NCBI RefSeq assembly: GCF_000801105.2
Contig: NC_079519.1
Location: 14,585,828-14,649,827, forward strand
Source: Raphanus sativus
Taxonomy: Eukaryota > Streptophyta > Magnoliopsida > Brassicales > Brassicaceae
Direction of reading: 5' to 3'
Length of the DNA: 64,000 nucleotides
Shown here piece by piece: positions 34,586-45,327 of the stretch. The notes under the pieces are model-generated. The model was not told the DNA's origin, made no database searches, and worked only from the letters and a program-made list of their open reading frames with translations. Position 1 is the first letter of the stretch. Each line of letters begins with the position of its first letter. The position numbers and the translations under genes were made by a program.

Positions 34586-35490
34586 AAATCAATGAGCTCC
34601 TTTTTTGTCTCAGGAGGTAGCTCGGACCCGATGCTCACCTGTTTTTCAGGATCAGAGTCGTCGATGCAGACTTTTTCGGTTAGGTTCCTGGGGGGACCTC
34701 GAATATTTTGTTGCATTTCGCGACCCTCCTGGATCTGTAATTGCTATTGGGGGGACTTTTTGAGGATTTCGAATCCTCCCAAATAGCAGATCCTAGATAT
34801 TCTTCTGGCTACCATGTATGGTAGCTATCCCTTCAGGTGTTGGGAATTTTACGCACTGATGGTACGTTGAGGCTACTGCCTTCATTTTGTGAATCCAGGG
34901 TCTTCCCAAAATCGCGTGGAACGGGGAAGGTCTATCGATGACTACTAAGTTGGTCATTTTCATTATTCCGCAAGCTATGACTGGGAGCTTGATAGTTCCC
35001 AATGAGGTAGCTGTTTCTCCGGAGAAGCCTACGAGGTTAGCTTTTTGGCCAATAATTTCGTAGTCGTCTATTTCCATCCCGTTTAGGGTGTTATAGAAAA
35101 TGAGGTCGACAGAGCTTCCTGTGTCTATCATGAGCTTAGGAACCTCGTATCCTGCGATGTTCAGGGTGACAATCAACGCATCATCGTGAGGTCTGTCAAG
35201 ATTCGAGGTCTCGCTTTCCCAGAAAGAAATCTTAGTATTGGACTCAGGGTTAGGAGGCTTAGGTCCAGTGTTAGACACAGCCTTCCGCACGTGATTCTTA
35301 ATGGAATTGACGGAGTCTTGACATATGTCTGATCCTCCAAGGATACAGTCCACCCTCGAGTCGGGGCTTGATTGAGGGAGGGTTTGCTTAAGAGAGCTAC
35401 GACTTGTAAACTTTTTCCTTGGGAAGAATTTCCCAAGAATCATGTCGACTCTTTTCTTGGGAGCTGGAGGTGGCGAATCGGTCTCCTTCT
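34586..35490 (-). pseudogene. Tat D aspartic protease
   Basis: Open from 35443 to 34793. LIVTLNIAGYEVPKLMIDTG holds the active-site DTG (35117-35125), followed by SSVDLIFYNTLNGM, VGFSGETATSLGTIKLPV and AILGRPWIHKMKAVASTYHQ. The upstream link to gag has a frameshift near 35530. The 34586-34792 stretch is the linker to reverse transcriptase, in broken frame. Confidence 0.87.
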
Positions 35491-37431
35491 CAGGTGACCT
35501 TTCGCGTTTCGGGGAAGTGTCCCTGGAGCCTCTTTTTCTTATAAGGTGATGGCTTTTTAAGGTCCACGCCCTTTATTTCTCCAGCTGCGAATTTAGCTGC
35601 CAGCTGGCGTTGGAGGTCCCAACATTCCTCGGTTGAGTGTCCTTCGCGATCGTGATAAGAGCAACGTTTGCCTTTATCAAAGCCTTTTGACCAGGGAGTT
35701 TTGTTTGCTGCTGCAACAGGTTTCTCTTCCTTGTCTTCCTCGATTGCGTAGGAAAGTTCTCCCTGAGTATGATTATTTCGAGGGTTACCCTTTTTATGAG
35801 GTCCCTTAGTCTCAGAGGATTCACCTTTCGAATGATTCTGAGGTTTCTTGTGGAGTTTATCCAGTGCAGCTGTCTCCTCTCCAAAGTAATATTTGGTGGC
35901 TCTATGAAGAGCGTCATCGATAGTTGGAGGAGTATTGAGTGTTAGTTCTGACCAGAATTTCGATCTATAGAACAGACCTCTCCTAAGGGCCTCGATGGCG
36001 ACTAGGTTGTTAGGATTCGAGAGCTTAGTTCTTATTGCCCTGAATTTCTCAATGTAGACTCGTAATGAGTCTCCCATTCCTTGACTGACCTTCCAAAGGT
36101 CGGCCTCAGAGGCTTGCTTCAGGATATGGGTTGAGTATTGCTTCATGAAGGCGTTAGTTAATTGATCGAAATTGTCTATCGAGGCTGGCTCGAGACCGGA
36201 GAACCACTCAAGGGCTGTTCCGACCAAATTTTCGGCGAATGTCCTACAGTAACCTGCTTCACATTCTTCTTGTGTGAAATGGGCTTTAACGATTGCCAAT
36301 CGGAAAGCTCTCAAATAGGCTTTCGGGTCGGAAGTCCCATCATACTCAGGAATTCTGATTTTTCGGGTATCTCTTATGTGAGAGCTGGCGATTCTGTCCG
36401 TGAATGGAGTTCCACGGGTTTCCTCGATCAAGCTATCGATTTCGGGAGCTGAGCTCGTAGCTTTATGGACTTGAGCTCCCAATTTCTGGAGAGCCGCGTG
36501 AGTTCGCTCCATATATCTACGGATAGCTTCAGGTCCTTCAAACGGAAGGACGTTTGGATCGTTCGCAGGTTCCCGACGGGCAGGTTCCTGACGGAATCGA
36601 GTTGGCTCATCCTCCCATGCGGTTGGTGGGCTAAGTCGCTCGCCATTTCTTGGGTTATCGGAATCTATCCTTTGATAACCGTCCCCATTCGGGATTGAGC
36701 TTCTGGTTTGATAAACCGAAGCTGACGCTCTGCCCCCAGATGGGAAGGATATTCCTGCTCCGGACCTAGGATCAGGCGGCGGAGGAGGTAAACGAGTACT
36801 CCTGTCAGTAACCTGGCCGGGTGTGGAACTAGTTGTCGCTATGTTACTTCCCATAGCACTGGCGTTAGGTGGATTAAACACGGGAGCTGTTCCAGTATGA
36901 GGTGTCTGGAAAGCAGATCCGCGTCCTTCCGGGGCAGTGCTATCAGGGGAAAAGTTTAAACGTGCTCGGGGAAATGAGGGATCGGTTAATCGATCATGAA
37001 AAATGACCCCCGGAGCTTGACGTTGCGGTGGTTGGGTTGTTGCGTTTGGATCTAGTTATCTCTTCGAATCGTTGCTGACGTATAGTCAGCTGATGCATCG
37101 TGCGCTCACTTTCCTGAGCTCTGTCTACTAATTGTATCATCATCTGGCGGATCTCAGAGAGCTGAGCCTCCGTTTGATTCGGGATGGCCTGCTGCTGAGG
37201 ATTCTCGGTGATCGGGAGCTCGGGAGTGTTTCCACCCGATGATCTTGGGTTAGTTCCTCCGGTTGTAGTTTGGCTCGTTTGAGCGCCAGCCGTAAGCTGT
37301 TGCCCAGATCGGTGGTCGCTACGTTGAGGCTCTGTGATTACGAAACTAGAGCCTCCGTCGTTCAGTGAGCCATCGCTCTGAATCGGGAGGTTAAGGTCAG
37401 ACGGGTTTGTTGTCTGATCGGTAGGGTTCAT
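35490..37431 (-). pseudogene. Tat D gag
   Basis: Starts at ATG 37431 (MNPTDQTTNPSDLNLP). A Gln/Ser/Thr-rich N-terminus has coiled-coil TEAQLSEIRQMMIQLVDRAQ, and a frameshift lies near 37050. The main domain has FEGPEAIRRYMERTHAALQ, IRIPEYDGTSDPKAYLRAFR and GTALEWFSGLEPASIDNFDQ (retrotransposon gag). Near the C-terminus is a zinc knuckle of the form C-x2-H-x4-H-x4-C (CSYHDREGHSTEEC). Its 463-codon main part is open, the best preserved frame in D. Confidence 0.88.
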
Positions 37432-37465
37432 CTTTAAGTTAGAGTAAGGGATTCGATTGTTTCTT

Positions 37466-37482
37466 CCCCACAGACGGCGCCA
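37466..37482 (-). other. Primer binding site of D
   Basis: Minus-strand TGGCGCCGTCTGTGGGG, two bases inside the 5' LTR. It begins with TGGCGCC, as in F. I do not assign the tRNA. Confidence 0.82.
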
Positions 37483-37484
37483 AT

Positions 37485-38033
37485 TGTGAGGGGTAAAACT
37501 CACACCTAGATTTTAGATCAGGTTTTATGTTTAGGAAAGGTTAGGGAAAGATAACGTGGGCTGAATCCCGTAAGAACTTATAGAATGAATTGGATTTGTA
37601 TTGATAATGTGATAAAAGAATGGTTACAAGAAGATGTATCTCTCGATGAATATAAAGATTACAAGAGTATTATGATAAGAATATTTTGTGAATGTTGAGT
37701 AAAAATATGAGTTGGATCGGATTCTCTTCTTAGTCTTCGACTCTCTCCTTTTATAGCCTTGGACTTCTCTAAGTTGTCTCCAACTGACCTCCGGGATTTT
37801 CTCCACTTGAGATGGAATCCGCAACAGCTTCCCCTTGACCGGGTCCTGCGCTTCTTCTTGTTGTGACGTGAGCTTCCTCTTCGTCGTGACCTCCTTAGTT
37901 AGGATCCTTAGCTTTCAGCCTTCGGCTCTAGCTTAGCTCTCTTTAGACTTCAAACTCGCGATGGGCTTATCGCGGCCCATCATCATCTTTTATTATCGAA
38001 TAATCAGCTCCCGGGCCATATTCGGGCCCAACA
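37485..38033 (-). repeat. 5' LTR of D
   Basis: 549 bp, TGTGAGGGG to GGGCCCAACA. A minus-strand TATAAAA box lies at 37749-37755. Confidence 0.93.
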
Positions 38034-38038
38034 GTAGT
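38034..38038. repeat. Target site duplication of D, right
   Basis: GTAGT, identical to 26272-26276. Confidence 0.92.
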
Positions 38039-38204
38039 TGCACTCGGTATGTGAGAGGTGCGTGTCGATCGATAGGTAGAGAATAGGGTCGATCGATACG
38101 GTTTCTCTTCGTTGTGTCGATCAATGAGTGGCTCGTCTCGTCGGTCGATATCTTCGTAGGTGTGGGTGGGTGGGTATGGATGAGAAGCCGTGAATTAGCA
38201 TGTG

Positions 38205-38804
38205 TCAATATCCTAACCGCGTTGCAGTCTGCAAGCGTATCCGGAAAAGACATCGTCGATGTCGATCAATGTGAGTAGTTGGTATCGATCGACACCATTG
38301 CGATCCACCGAGACTTAGTGAACTTTCCACTTCAAAGTCTCCTTCTTGTAGCTTCTCCTGTTTCACCACTTGCCAAAAATCATCATCTATGATAGCATTG
38401 ACGTGGTGTTTCCTATTTCCTTCCCCTACTTCCTTAGAAGTTCCAATCCTCCTGATAGAGTCTTCAGTCTGGACAATCTGTGTCTCAAGTTTCTTAACTT
38501 GAGTGCAGATGGTGTCTATTCTCCTGGTCAGATTGTTGAAGACATAATCAATCTTCCCATTGAAGTGTACTGTAAGCTTCTGCTGACCTTCCAGAACTCT
38601 ATCAATCATGGCATCAAACTTACTCTCCTGGTGGGTAGCGGTGGGTTTTGGTAAGCTGAGTTGCCGTAGTTCCTTGTGTTTGGTGAAGGGTTTCTGATAC
38701 TGTGAACTCTGGTTGTAGTTACTCTTCTGACCACTGCCAAAAAAGTTTATTTTTCCACTCTGGTTTCCATATCTCTGAAATCCAGTACCTCCAATGTAGT
38801 TCAC
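38205..38804 (-). pseudogene. Athila C gag C-terminal region
   Basis: 200 codons on the minus strand. A Gly/Asn/Gln-rich basic start (GNQSGKINFFGSGQKSNYNQ) is followed by a coiled-coil region (DRVLEGQQKLTVHFNGKIDY, DTICTQVKKLETQIVQTEDS). It ends with IDRHRR-type TCGATCGA runs. The layout matches B 16170-17045. The region leads to the protease, from which it is split by D. Confidence 0.75.
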
Positions 38805-38810
38805 ATCTTC

Positions 38811-39180
38811 CTATGTATCATCCTCTCTAGCCTCTCCTTCTTCAGCTGAGCAAACTGGCTGCCCCAGAAATGCATGTAAAGCATCTATCTTGGCTCTGAC
38901 TTCATTCATCTGGTCTTCACCGATGGCTGCAACCGATTTCTTCTTGTTAGAGTCAGTGTTTTTGGTGCTGCTGTTGTTGGCTAGGTTCTCAATAAGTCTC
39001 ACAGCCTCTATTGGATTCCTAGTGTTGAAGTTCCCCTCACTAGCAGTATCGAGAGCCATCTGATACCTTAAGGCGATACCTCTGTAGAAAGTGCTTAACA
39101 GCTGCACTTCATTGAATCCATGGTGTGGACAGTCTCGCTGGAAGAACTTGAATCTGATCCACGCGTCTTTAAAAGTCTCA
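38811..39180 (-). pseudogene. Athila C gag middle region
   Basis: Minus-strand LSTFYRGIALRYQMALDTAS, then EGNFNTRNPIEAVRLIENLA, the standard Athila gag block after the core, then an acidic stretch (CSAEEGEAREDDT). A stop separates it from the C-terminal region by only a few bases. A break near 39180 separates it from the core. Confidence 0.8.
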
Positions 39181-39585
39181 CTAGGCTTCTGCGCGAAAAA
39201 TGGCGATTTTGCTTCTTAAGTCTTCAGCGCGTGCCTCATCAAAGAAATTACGCAGGAAGGCGTTTTTGATGTCGGCCCAGGATGTCAGTGATCCTGTAGG
39301 TAGCTGCTTGAGCCAGTGTGAAGCTTCTCCAATCAATGAGTATTTGAAGAGCTTGCAGAGTAGGTAGTCCTCGGGGACTCCATCCATACGAATAGCAGCG
39401 ATACGATCCTCGAACCTCCCCAGATGGTCCATAGGATGCTCGTGTAATTGCCCAGAATAAGGTATCTGAGACACGAGAGAGTAGTACTGAGGCTTGAGCT
39501 CGAAGTTCGGCTTCTGAATCACTGGAAGTCGAATAGCTGATCTGTTGGTGTAGTACTCGTCTGGACGGTTATAGTCTGCCAACAA
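39181..39585 (-). pseudogene. Athila C gag core
   Basis: 135 codons: DEYYTNRSAIRLPVIQKPNF, SQIPYSGQLHEHPMDHLGRF, EDYLLCKLFKYSLIGEASHW, LPTGSLTSWADIKNAFLRNF. The TSW is intact where B has a stop. It would form the particle protein. Confidence 0.85.
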
Positions 39586-39983
39586 TCGTGTTTGAGCTTC
39601 TCCTGTAGCCTCAACTTCAGGTTCAGGGATTATGTTTTCCTGTGCATCTAGTTTCTGACCTGTTGCATTACACAGATGACCATCTTGGTCATACAGGTTT
39701 CCATTCTCGCCCTGCGTGAGAATGACAATCGCGCCATGCTTCGCGGAGTAGTGTCGATCGATATACGGTTAGAAGTATCGAACGATGCGGATCGGCGAAC
39801 GGTATCGGTCGACGGTGCTGTCTGGGTGTCGGTCGACTGTTGAACGTGAGTGTCAGTCGACGGTAATGCGGTTCTGTCGATCGATGCAGTGCGTAGGTCT
39901 TTGCGGATTGAGCGTTCCAAGTATGCAGGATCCTCTGAGAATAATAATTGATTTCCCCTGTTGTTTCTGGTACTGCTGGGCAT
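39586..39983 (-). pseudogene. Athila C gag N-terminal region
   Basis: Starts at ATG 39983 (MPSSTRNNRGNQLLFSEDPA). SID/STDT repeats follow, then after a frameshift near 39730 the motif NGNLYDQDGHLCNATGQKLD, leading to the core. The motif is shared with A (RDEEGRPCNTRGQLIN) and resembles the duplicated module in the Ser-Ile-Asp frames of C. Confidence 0.75.
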
Positions 39984-40071
39984 GTACCTGAAAAGACAAG
40001 AAAATTTTAAATAAGCCTGGTAAAAGAAAAACCTAAGATTAATAAGATTAAATCTAAAGGCGATCAAAGCT

Positions 40072-40088
40072 CCCCGGCAACGGCGCCA
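40072..40088 (-). other. Primer binding site of C (tRNA-Asp)
   Basis: Minus-strand TGGCGCCGTTGCCGGGG, a perfect complement of the tRNA-Asp 3' end, 3 bases inside the LTR. Confidence 0.92.
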
Positions 40089-40091
40089 AAT

Positions 40092-41449
40092 TGATAGTGC
40101 TCAAATTACCCAGTAGAGCTTACTCTCTCAAATAAGAGGTACATCCGTAGTACTTAGGGATCGAATCACGAGGAGCTAGGGAACCAATTAAATAAAATCT
40201 ACTAATCAATCCTAGGCAAGGTTGGTTTATATGATAGAAATGAAAGTAACAATTCCTAAAATGAGCAAGGCAGTTGCTCTAACTAACAATATGAAGGTTG
40301 TTTAAATGGGATAAAGAGTGCTAGACATAGGGTTTCTATTCAGGAATGGAGATTATAATCTCTATAAATGCTTTAACAAGTTGCTTGCATGATACTATAG
40401 ATCTCAGCCGCTTAACATATGTGAATGAATCACTGGTTAAAATATCTAGATCTCTGGCCACACCTTTCGCATGATTACACAGAAAAAGAGTCGGTCGATA
40501 TCCTTTTGAGATATCGAGCGATACACCTATCGCGGCGCCGATCGATTTACCAGTCGGGTTATCGATCGACGGCTTCTAGATCTGCCTAGGCGCGAACAGA
40601 ATATGACCACAAGGTCTCCAGGAGGAACTGTCGTTCTTCTCAACGGGAAACAGGCATCGCTCAAATGGATAATTCAAGATAATCTAAGATCCTAGTGATC
40701 TATGTTCTAGTTAGCTAATCTAAAACAAGCATATGGTACAATCCATTTGATGAGTATCACAACTTAGCAATTATAGTTTGGGGCTAATCCCACAAACCTA
40801 TTTAAACCCTAGATCTAACAAGTAGACTACTCAGACATAGCTAGACAATTCATAACAATAGATAGATGAAAGAATTGCATAGATAGAATAAAGTAGAAAT
40901 ACAAAAGGAGATGATAAATCTCTCCAATCTCTCTCAAACAAATAAAACTCTAGTCTCTCTCTCACACTCTCTGCTTGGTTGTAAAAAGCTTCAAGCTTCA
41001 AAGGGTTTCAAAACTTGCCGTAAAAAATACTTAGCAGGAGTATTTAAGTATTTCCATTAGGTTAAAAACTCGTCAGGGGCAATCTCGTAATTTGGTGAAG
41101 TCTTGGTGAAGTAGTCGGCTAAACCATTTCGTCCTCGATATCGATCAACAACACTGAATGTGTATCGATCGATTATAATCTTCTAGTACTCGAATCTTCT
41201 CGGCTACATCGATCGACAACTCAGGATGAATATCGATCAATTATAATCGCAATGTTGACTTCCGACTTAGTCTTGAATGGTCAACTCGGATGTATCATCT
41301 CTTGTACTCCAAAATACTCCAAAAACATCACTTTCTCACAAAATGCTCCTGAACCTGAAAACATACCTAACAGGCTAGAAAACGGATTAAATATATAGTA
41401 AAATACTAGTATACCATGGTTAAAAATGGGTAAAATCCATGGTATATCA
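40092..41449 (-). repeat. 5' LTR of C
   Basis: 1358 bp, TGATAGTG to GGTATATCA, with the terminal CA kept. Confidence 0.93.
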
Positions 41450-41454
41450 CCTAA
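41450..41454. repeat. Target site duplication of C, right
   Basis: CCTAA, identical to 20324-20328. Confidence 0.9.
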
Positions 41455-41750
41455 GTCGTGCTAAAGACTTTAAACTAAGCGCTGAATCGGAGGCAACCCA
41501 TTTTCCTTTTTATTTTATTTTTCATTATATTTTCAATTGCATTTTCATTTTTATTTTTATTTTTACTTTATGTTTATCTTTTATTTTTAATCTTTAATTT
41601 TCTTTTAATTTTAATTTTAATTTTTCTTTTTATCTTTATTTTTCATTTTATTTTTAGTTTATTATTCATAATAATTTTAGTTAGGATTTAAATTTATTAT
41701 TTAGCAATGTTTGGATTATTTTCTAGTCATTTACTTTCAAAATTGCATTA
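41455..41750 (+). repeat. T-rich tract of B after the integrase
   Basis: A GCGCTGAATCGGAGGCAACC motif at about 41485 is followed by about 200 bases of TTTTATTT-like low complexity. It corresponds to 22900-23040 in C. Confidence 0.7.
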
Positions 41751-42334
41751 AAATCGATCGATATCAGCTAAGTCGTATCGATCGACACAGAGATGTCGAG
41801 GCAAACCTCATTTAACTCGACATCCGCCTCTTCTTCCCTATTTTCGCAAACCCTAGCCGATTCTTAAAACTCCCTTTTCTCGCTCGTTTCTCGACGATTT
41901 CAATCGTTTGTTCGCCCCAATCCACTCGATTTCAAGTTCTCCCTCTGTTTCCATTAGCATTTCTCTCATTCTCCAAGGTATTGATCCGAAATTCTCTTTG
42001 GATTGAACCTTTAGGGTTTGGGTTTTGAAATAAGTTAAATCGGGTTGATTTGGTGCGATTCTAGGTTGTTTTAGATGTTTTTACTGTTTATCTAAGTGTT
42101 AGGATAGTTTGTTTTGCCTAATTCCCCTCTTTCGATTCGTTTTTCGTATGAACTGTTGATTTGCAGGTTTCGCGAGTCGTAATCGATCGACAAAGACCAT
42201 GTCATGTCGATCGATTTACGACTTTCAGATGAACACTGATTTGATCTATCGATCGACACACTCGTGTGTACATCGGTCGATATGGCTCTTTCTTGCGACC
42301 AATGATAACTTCAAGTTTTATTTTTTCTTTTCAG
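41751..42334 (+). promoter_or_regulatory. Leader of the B env-position gene with splice-like sites
   Basis: Non-coding leader with TCGATCGA motifs, a pyrimidine-rich stretch and candidate splice sites: donor CAAG-GTATTG near 41978, acceptor TTTGCAG at about 42166, and another TTTTCTTTTCAG at 42334 directly before the ATG. Spliced expression of the downstream ORF in Athila-type elements is plausible but not shown here. Confidence 0.45.
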
Positions 42335-43758
42335 ATGAGCACGGATTCAGATATCGAGAGAGAGCGGAGGACAAAGAGGCGAAGTGATCCTGCTGGCCCT
42401 TCACACCGCCGGCAGCAACGAGTCCCAAGGGACGACGAGAGGCCTCCATGGCCACTTGATGACAAGACCCCCATCGATTACGTGGAGGGTCATGACTTCT
42501 CAGAGCCGAAGAAGGTCATCTCCAGCAGCGAGTGTCTTGACAGAGAGCTCACCGATCGGTGGGACGACTACGACAGCTTGCACTACAACACCTGGCTAGA
42601 TGTCGACATCGAGCCCACACGCTTCATTGACCCGGAGGTCATACACAAGATGCGGATCAAGGATGATCTGTTTGCGATGATTGCTCAGCTCGGCTTGGGC
42701 ACCATAGCCACTCACGCCTACGACCTCCATGTCCCGTTGGTCCGCCAGTTCATGGCCTCTGTCCGTCTCACCTACCACAACGAGAGGACAAAGGCTGCAG
42801 GAGACGGTGTTCTCTCTTTCTTCGCAAGGGGGAAGAGATACTCTCTCACCATTCCCGAGCTCTGCGGCATCTTCGGTTTCGAGGGGGATGCGACATCTAG
42901 CAAGTTCTCGCCTTTTCCAGGTGCGAACGGGTTCTAGGAGATCATAGGCACAAGACACTGGAGCGGTTCAGCGACTCAGACAGACGTCCGCCACCCGACA
43001 CTCCGCTACCTGCTATGGCTATTGCCAACACTCTGTTGTGCAAAATGGAGCCCAATAAGGTGCACCTACATGATCTCACAATGCTCTTTCCAGCAGTGAA
43101 CGTTTTGGTTGATCTCTCTCACCTCGACACTGCGGGGATGGTAATCCCCAACCTTGGAGCTCTCTTCGCCGAGCATCTGATCTCACTGAAGAAGAAACCC
43201 TTCTCGGGTTCGGCTAGGAAGAGGGAGTGTGTGGGAAGTATGCTCACACCGATCTTCGAGTTCTGTGGTGTTCGTCTTGACCGGAGGACCGCCGACCGCC
43301 GCCATCTCTTCATGGACGAGCAGCCCTTGATGAACGCTGGCTGGCTCAAGGAGAGTCTTCTCTGGTTCCTCAGGATGGACGGCCGTTACCGTATGCTTCG
43401 GCTCCCGCACCCGTCACTCACTGATTTCGACCAGCAGGTCGAGAGGATCCAGTTCAGGCCCGTCGACGAGTTTCTACAGGACCTTACCACCGAGTCACGC
43501 CGAGTACCGATGGAGGGCGGTGTTGGAGGCTCATAGGCAGCACCCGAGGCTTCCCTTCCCGACTTCCCAGACATACCAGACATCCCGATGCCTGATGTGG
43601 ACTTCCAGAAGACGGTCGTGAGTGCTCTTCGCGCCATCTGGGCTAGACTCACGCGACCACCGTGTGCGAGCAGGAAGAGTGTCAGAGCTCGTTCACCATC
43701 AGAGCCAGGACCATCTCACCAGTACCAGCAGGAGGATGACGAGGAGGCCACCGACTAG
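42335..43758 (+). pseudogene. Athila B downstream ORF (env position)
   Basis: Starts at ATG 42335 (MSTDSDIERERRTKRRSDPA), a basic N-terminus. A folded domain follows: DPEVIHKMRIKDDLFAMIAQ, YDLHVPLVRQFMASVRLTYH, ARGKRYSLTIPELCGIFGFE, and after a TAG (42935) and a frameshift before 43015, KVHLHDLTMLFPAVNVLVDL and CVGSMLTPIFEFCGVRLDRR. A further TAG at 43534 is followed in frame by 73 codons ending DDEEATD. It looks like the ATHILA ORF-1 family (PF03078). I see no signal peptide or transmembrane segment, so envelope function is not supported. Confidence 0.75.
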
Positions 43759-44104
43759 CCTTCTTATCTCTTTTCTCTATCTTTCAGACTTTTTATTTTT
43801 ATTTTTATGTTTCGGACTTGCAGGATTTATGTTTCAGACTTATTTATGTTTTATGCTGTTGAACTATTTTGTATGTTTAATTTTCTTTGTGTTTGGACTG
43901 ACAACAGAGCTAACTTGAGAGCCAGGCTAGACGAGTGAGTGAGTTCCGTTCAAACACACTATCACATATTCTGTCTTAACCTGTCGATCGATACCACCTA
44001 TGGTACATCGATCAATAGCTAAGACAGAAAGGTACGACAACTTGCTTTGACATCCACACTTCTAACATTTCCTTACTTATTTATTTATACTTCTCCTACT
44101 TATT
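43759..44104 (+). other. B non-coding stretch after the env-position ORF
   Basis: T-rich 3' untranslated-like sequence with TCGATCGATA and CATCGATCAA motifs near 43985-44015. No gene seen. Confidence 0.5.
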
Positions 44105-44141
44105 ATTACACCGAGACGGTGTAATTTACGTCTGGGGGAGG
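44105..44141 (+). other. Hairpin and internal purine tract of B
   Basis: ATTACACCG-AGA-CGGTGTAAT (44105-44125) forms a perfect 9-bp stem, followed 4 bases later by GTCTGGGGGAGG (44130-44141). The matching pair in C is at 22696-22714 and 22677-22690. Confidence 0.75.
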
Positions 44142-45117
44142 ATGTTACTAACATTATTATTTATCATTTATCATCTATTTTTCAAAAATTAAATTGTTTT
44201 ATCGAGTCAAAAAGGAAGTGAAAATTTTATGAATGATTTTCTAACCACTCTTTGGCATTACTCTAGACTTATTAACCACAGATTGCACTAGAGATACCAA
44301 AGTGGATCAACCTGTCAACTAGCCACAATTGCCCAGATTGTTTAAAGGAACCAAAGCTAACCTCCAACCTAATACTGACTATATCAGCTTGTCTTGGGGA
44401 TTGGTATACATCGGATCGGAATCCTCCTATAAGACTGAAAGGTAAAAGTCTGTGCATTTCTGGTTTTACTTCCTTCTCTCTCTTCGGCATCTCAAAGATC
44501 TAAGTTTATGTTATAAAAATATTGAAATGATTTCTTGAGAGGCAGAGGAGTAGGAGTGTCTCCTGCGATCCCATTATTCTAAATCTCAGGAATGATCATA
44601 CATTGTGGAAACGAGAGATAGGTAAATTACCTGCGACCCCATTATTCGCTACACTTTGTCAAAATGTATGAGTTACAAGTGCAAATGTCAATGAGATAGA
44701 CTAGATGACCTTTGTGGCATCAAAACCTATTGAAATTGAAACTAATAAGAGATTCAGAGAAGAGAGAAGAGGGAAGAAAGAGACCAGAAAAGACTGCCTG
44801 TGTGTTCAGAAACTTGTTTTAGTTGAATCCATGTGTCATTTGATCGATACTCCCAAGGTAAAGCATTCACTTTTTTTTTATCAAGAAATGAGGTTAGTGG
44901 AGGGGAATATTAGACAAGATTTGTTAAGTTTTTGGATAGATGAATTTGGTTGCTAAACTAGGAAAAGGTATAAACATGCGTTTGTAGTTGAGACCGTTTA
45001 GATTTAAATGACATAGAAGTGACGGTTTTAAGTTTTCAATAACAAGAGTCATGTTGTTTTCAAACCTCCTTCGGAGAGATTACCGTTTGCTTTGCTTGAG
45101 GACAAGTAAAATAGTAA
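44142..45117 (+). other. B 3' non-coding region
   Basis: About 1 kb with no supported gene, homologous to 21700-22676 of C in the same relative position. Confidence 0.65.
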
Positions 45118-45129
45118 GTCTGGGGGAGT
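45118..45129 (+). other. Polypurine tract of B
   Basis: GTCTGGGGGAGT directly before TGATATACC. Confidence 0.88.
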
Positions 45130-45327
45130 TGATATACCATGAATTTCACCCGCTTTTAGCCATGGTATATAAGAGTTTTAATTATATTTACTACGTTTTC
45201 AAAGTATTTCAGAGTATTTTCAGGTACAGGTACCTACTTGGAGAAAGCAATACTTTTGAGGCATTTTTGGAGTATTCTCACGAGTGAAGAATCGACCGAT
45301 AAGAAACATGTGACATCGGACGATTGA
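45130..45327 (+). repeat. 3' LTR of B, first 198 bp only
   Basis: Matches 13841-14040 with about 7 substitutions, then stops abruptly after GACGATTGAA. The missing 1.1 kb points to a deletion. Confidence 0.88.

Larger units (their letters stand above)
26277..38033 (-). mobile_element. Element D: complete Tat-type retrotransposon with antisense gene
   Basis: Minus-strand element bounded by ~548-bp LTRs and a GTAGT target duplication, inserted in the gag-protease linker of C. In its own 5'-3' order: primer site, gag, protease, reverse transcriptase with RNase H, archaeal-type RNase H, integrase, repeat-rich convergent zone (with a 100-base gap), antisense multi-exon gene, polypurine tract and 3' LTR. 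I count about 5 substitutions and 2 indels between LTRs (about 0.9%), so it is the youngest insertion here. The dual RNase H and the antisense gene mark the Tat lineage. Confidence 0.92.
20329..41449 (-). mobile_element. Element C: Athila-derived element lacking RT and integrase
   Basis: Complete minus-strand insertion in B, with two ~1358-bp LTRs, a 5-bp target duplication CCTAA, a tRNA-Asp primer site and a polypurine tract. In its own 5'-3' order: leader and gag (40067-38205), D inserted at 38033-26277, protease (to 25268), Ser-Ile-Asp-rich frames (25149-23272), T-rich tract, and a 3' non-coding region with a hairpin. No reverse transcriptase, RNase H or integrase is present, so it would need enzymes in trans. 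I count about 33 substitutions between the LTRs (about 2.4%). Confidence 0.9.
13841..45327 (+). mobile_element. Element B: Athila-type retrotransposon, interrupted by C
   Basis: Plus-strand element with 5' LTR, tRNA-Asp primer site, gag, protease, reverse transcriptase and integrase (to 20328). Element C (20329-41449) follows, then the 3' half with a T-rich tract, an env-position ORF, a hairpin with a purine tract, the polypurine tract, and the first 198 bp of a 3' LTR. It is inserted in the E1 integrase. The 3' LTR is cut short at 45327. Over the shared 198 bp I count about 7 substitutions between LTRs (about 3.5%). Confidence 0.88.

Noticed and set aside
42335..43758. Host gene interpretation of the 42-43.8 kb ORF
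   Set aside because: It lies inside Athila B between integrase and the polypurine tract and resembles the Athila ORF-1 family, so it belongs to the element.
42335..43758. Envelope glycoprotein function for the Athila B ORF
   Set aside because: No signal peptide, transmembrane segment or cleavage site is visible, so only the position is env-like.
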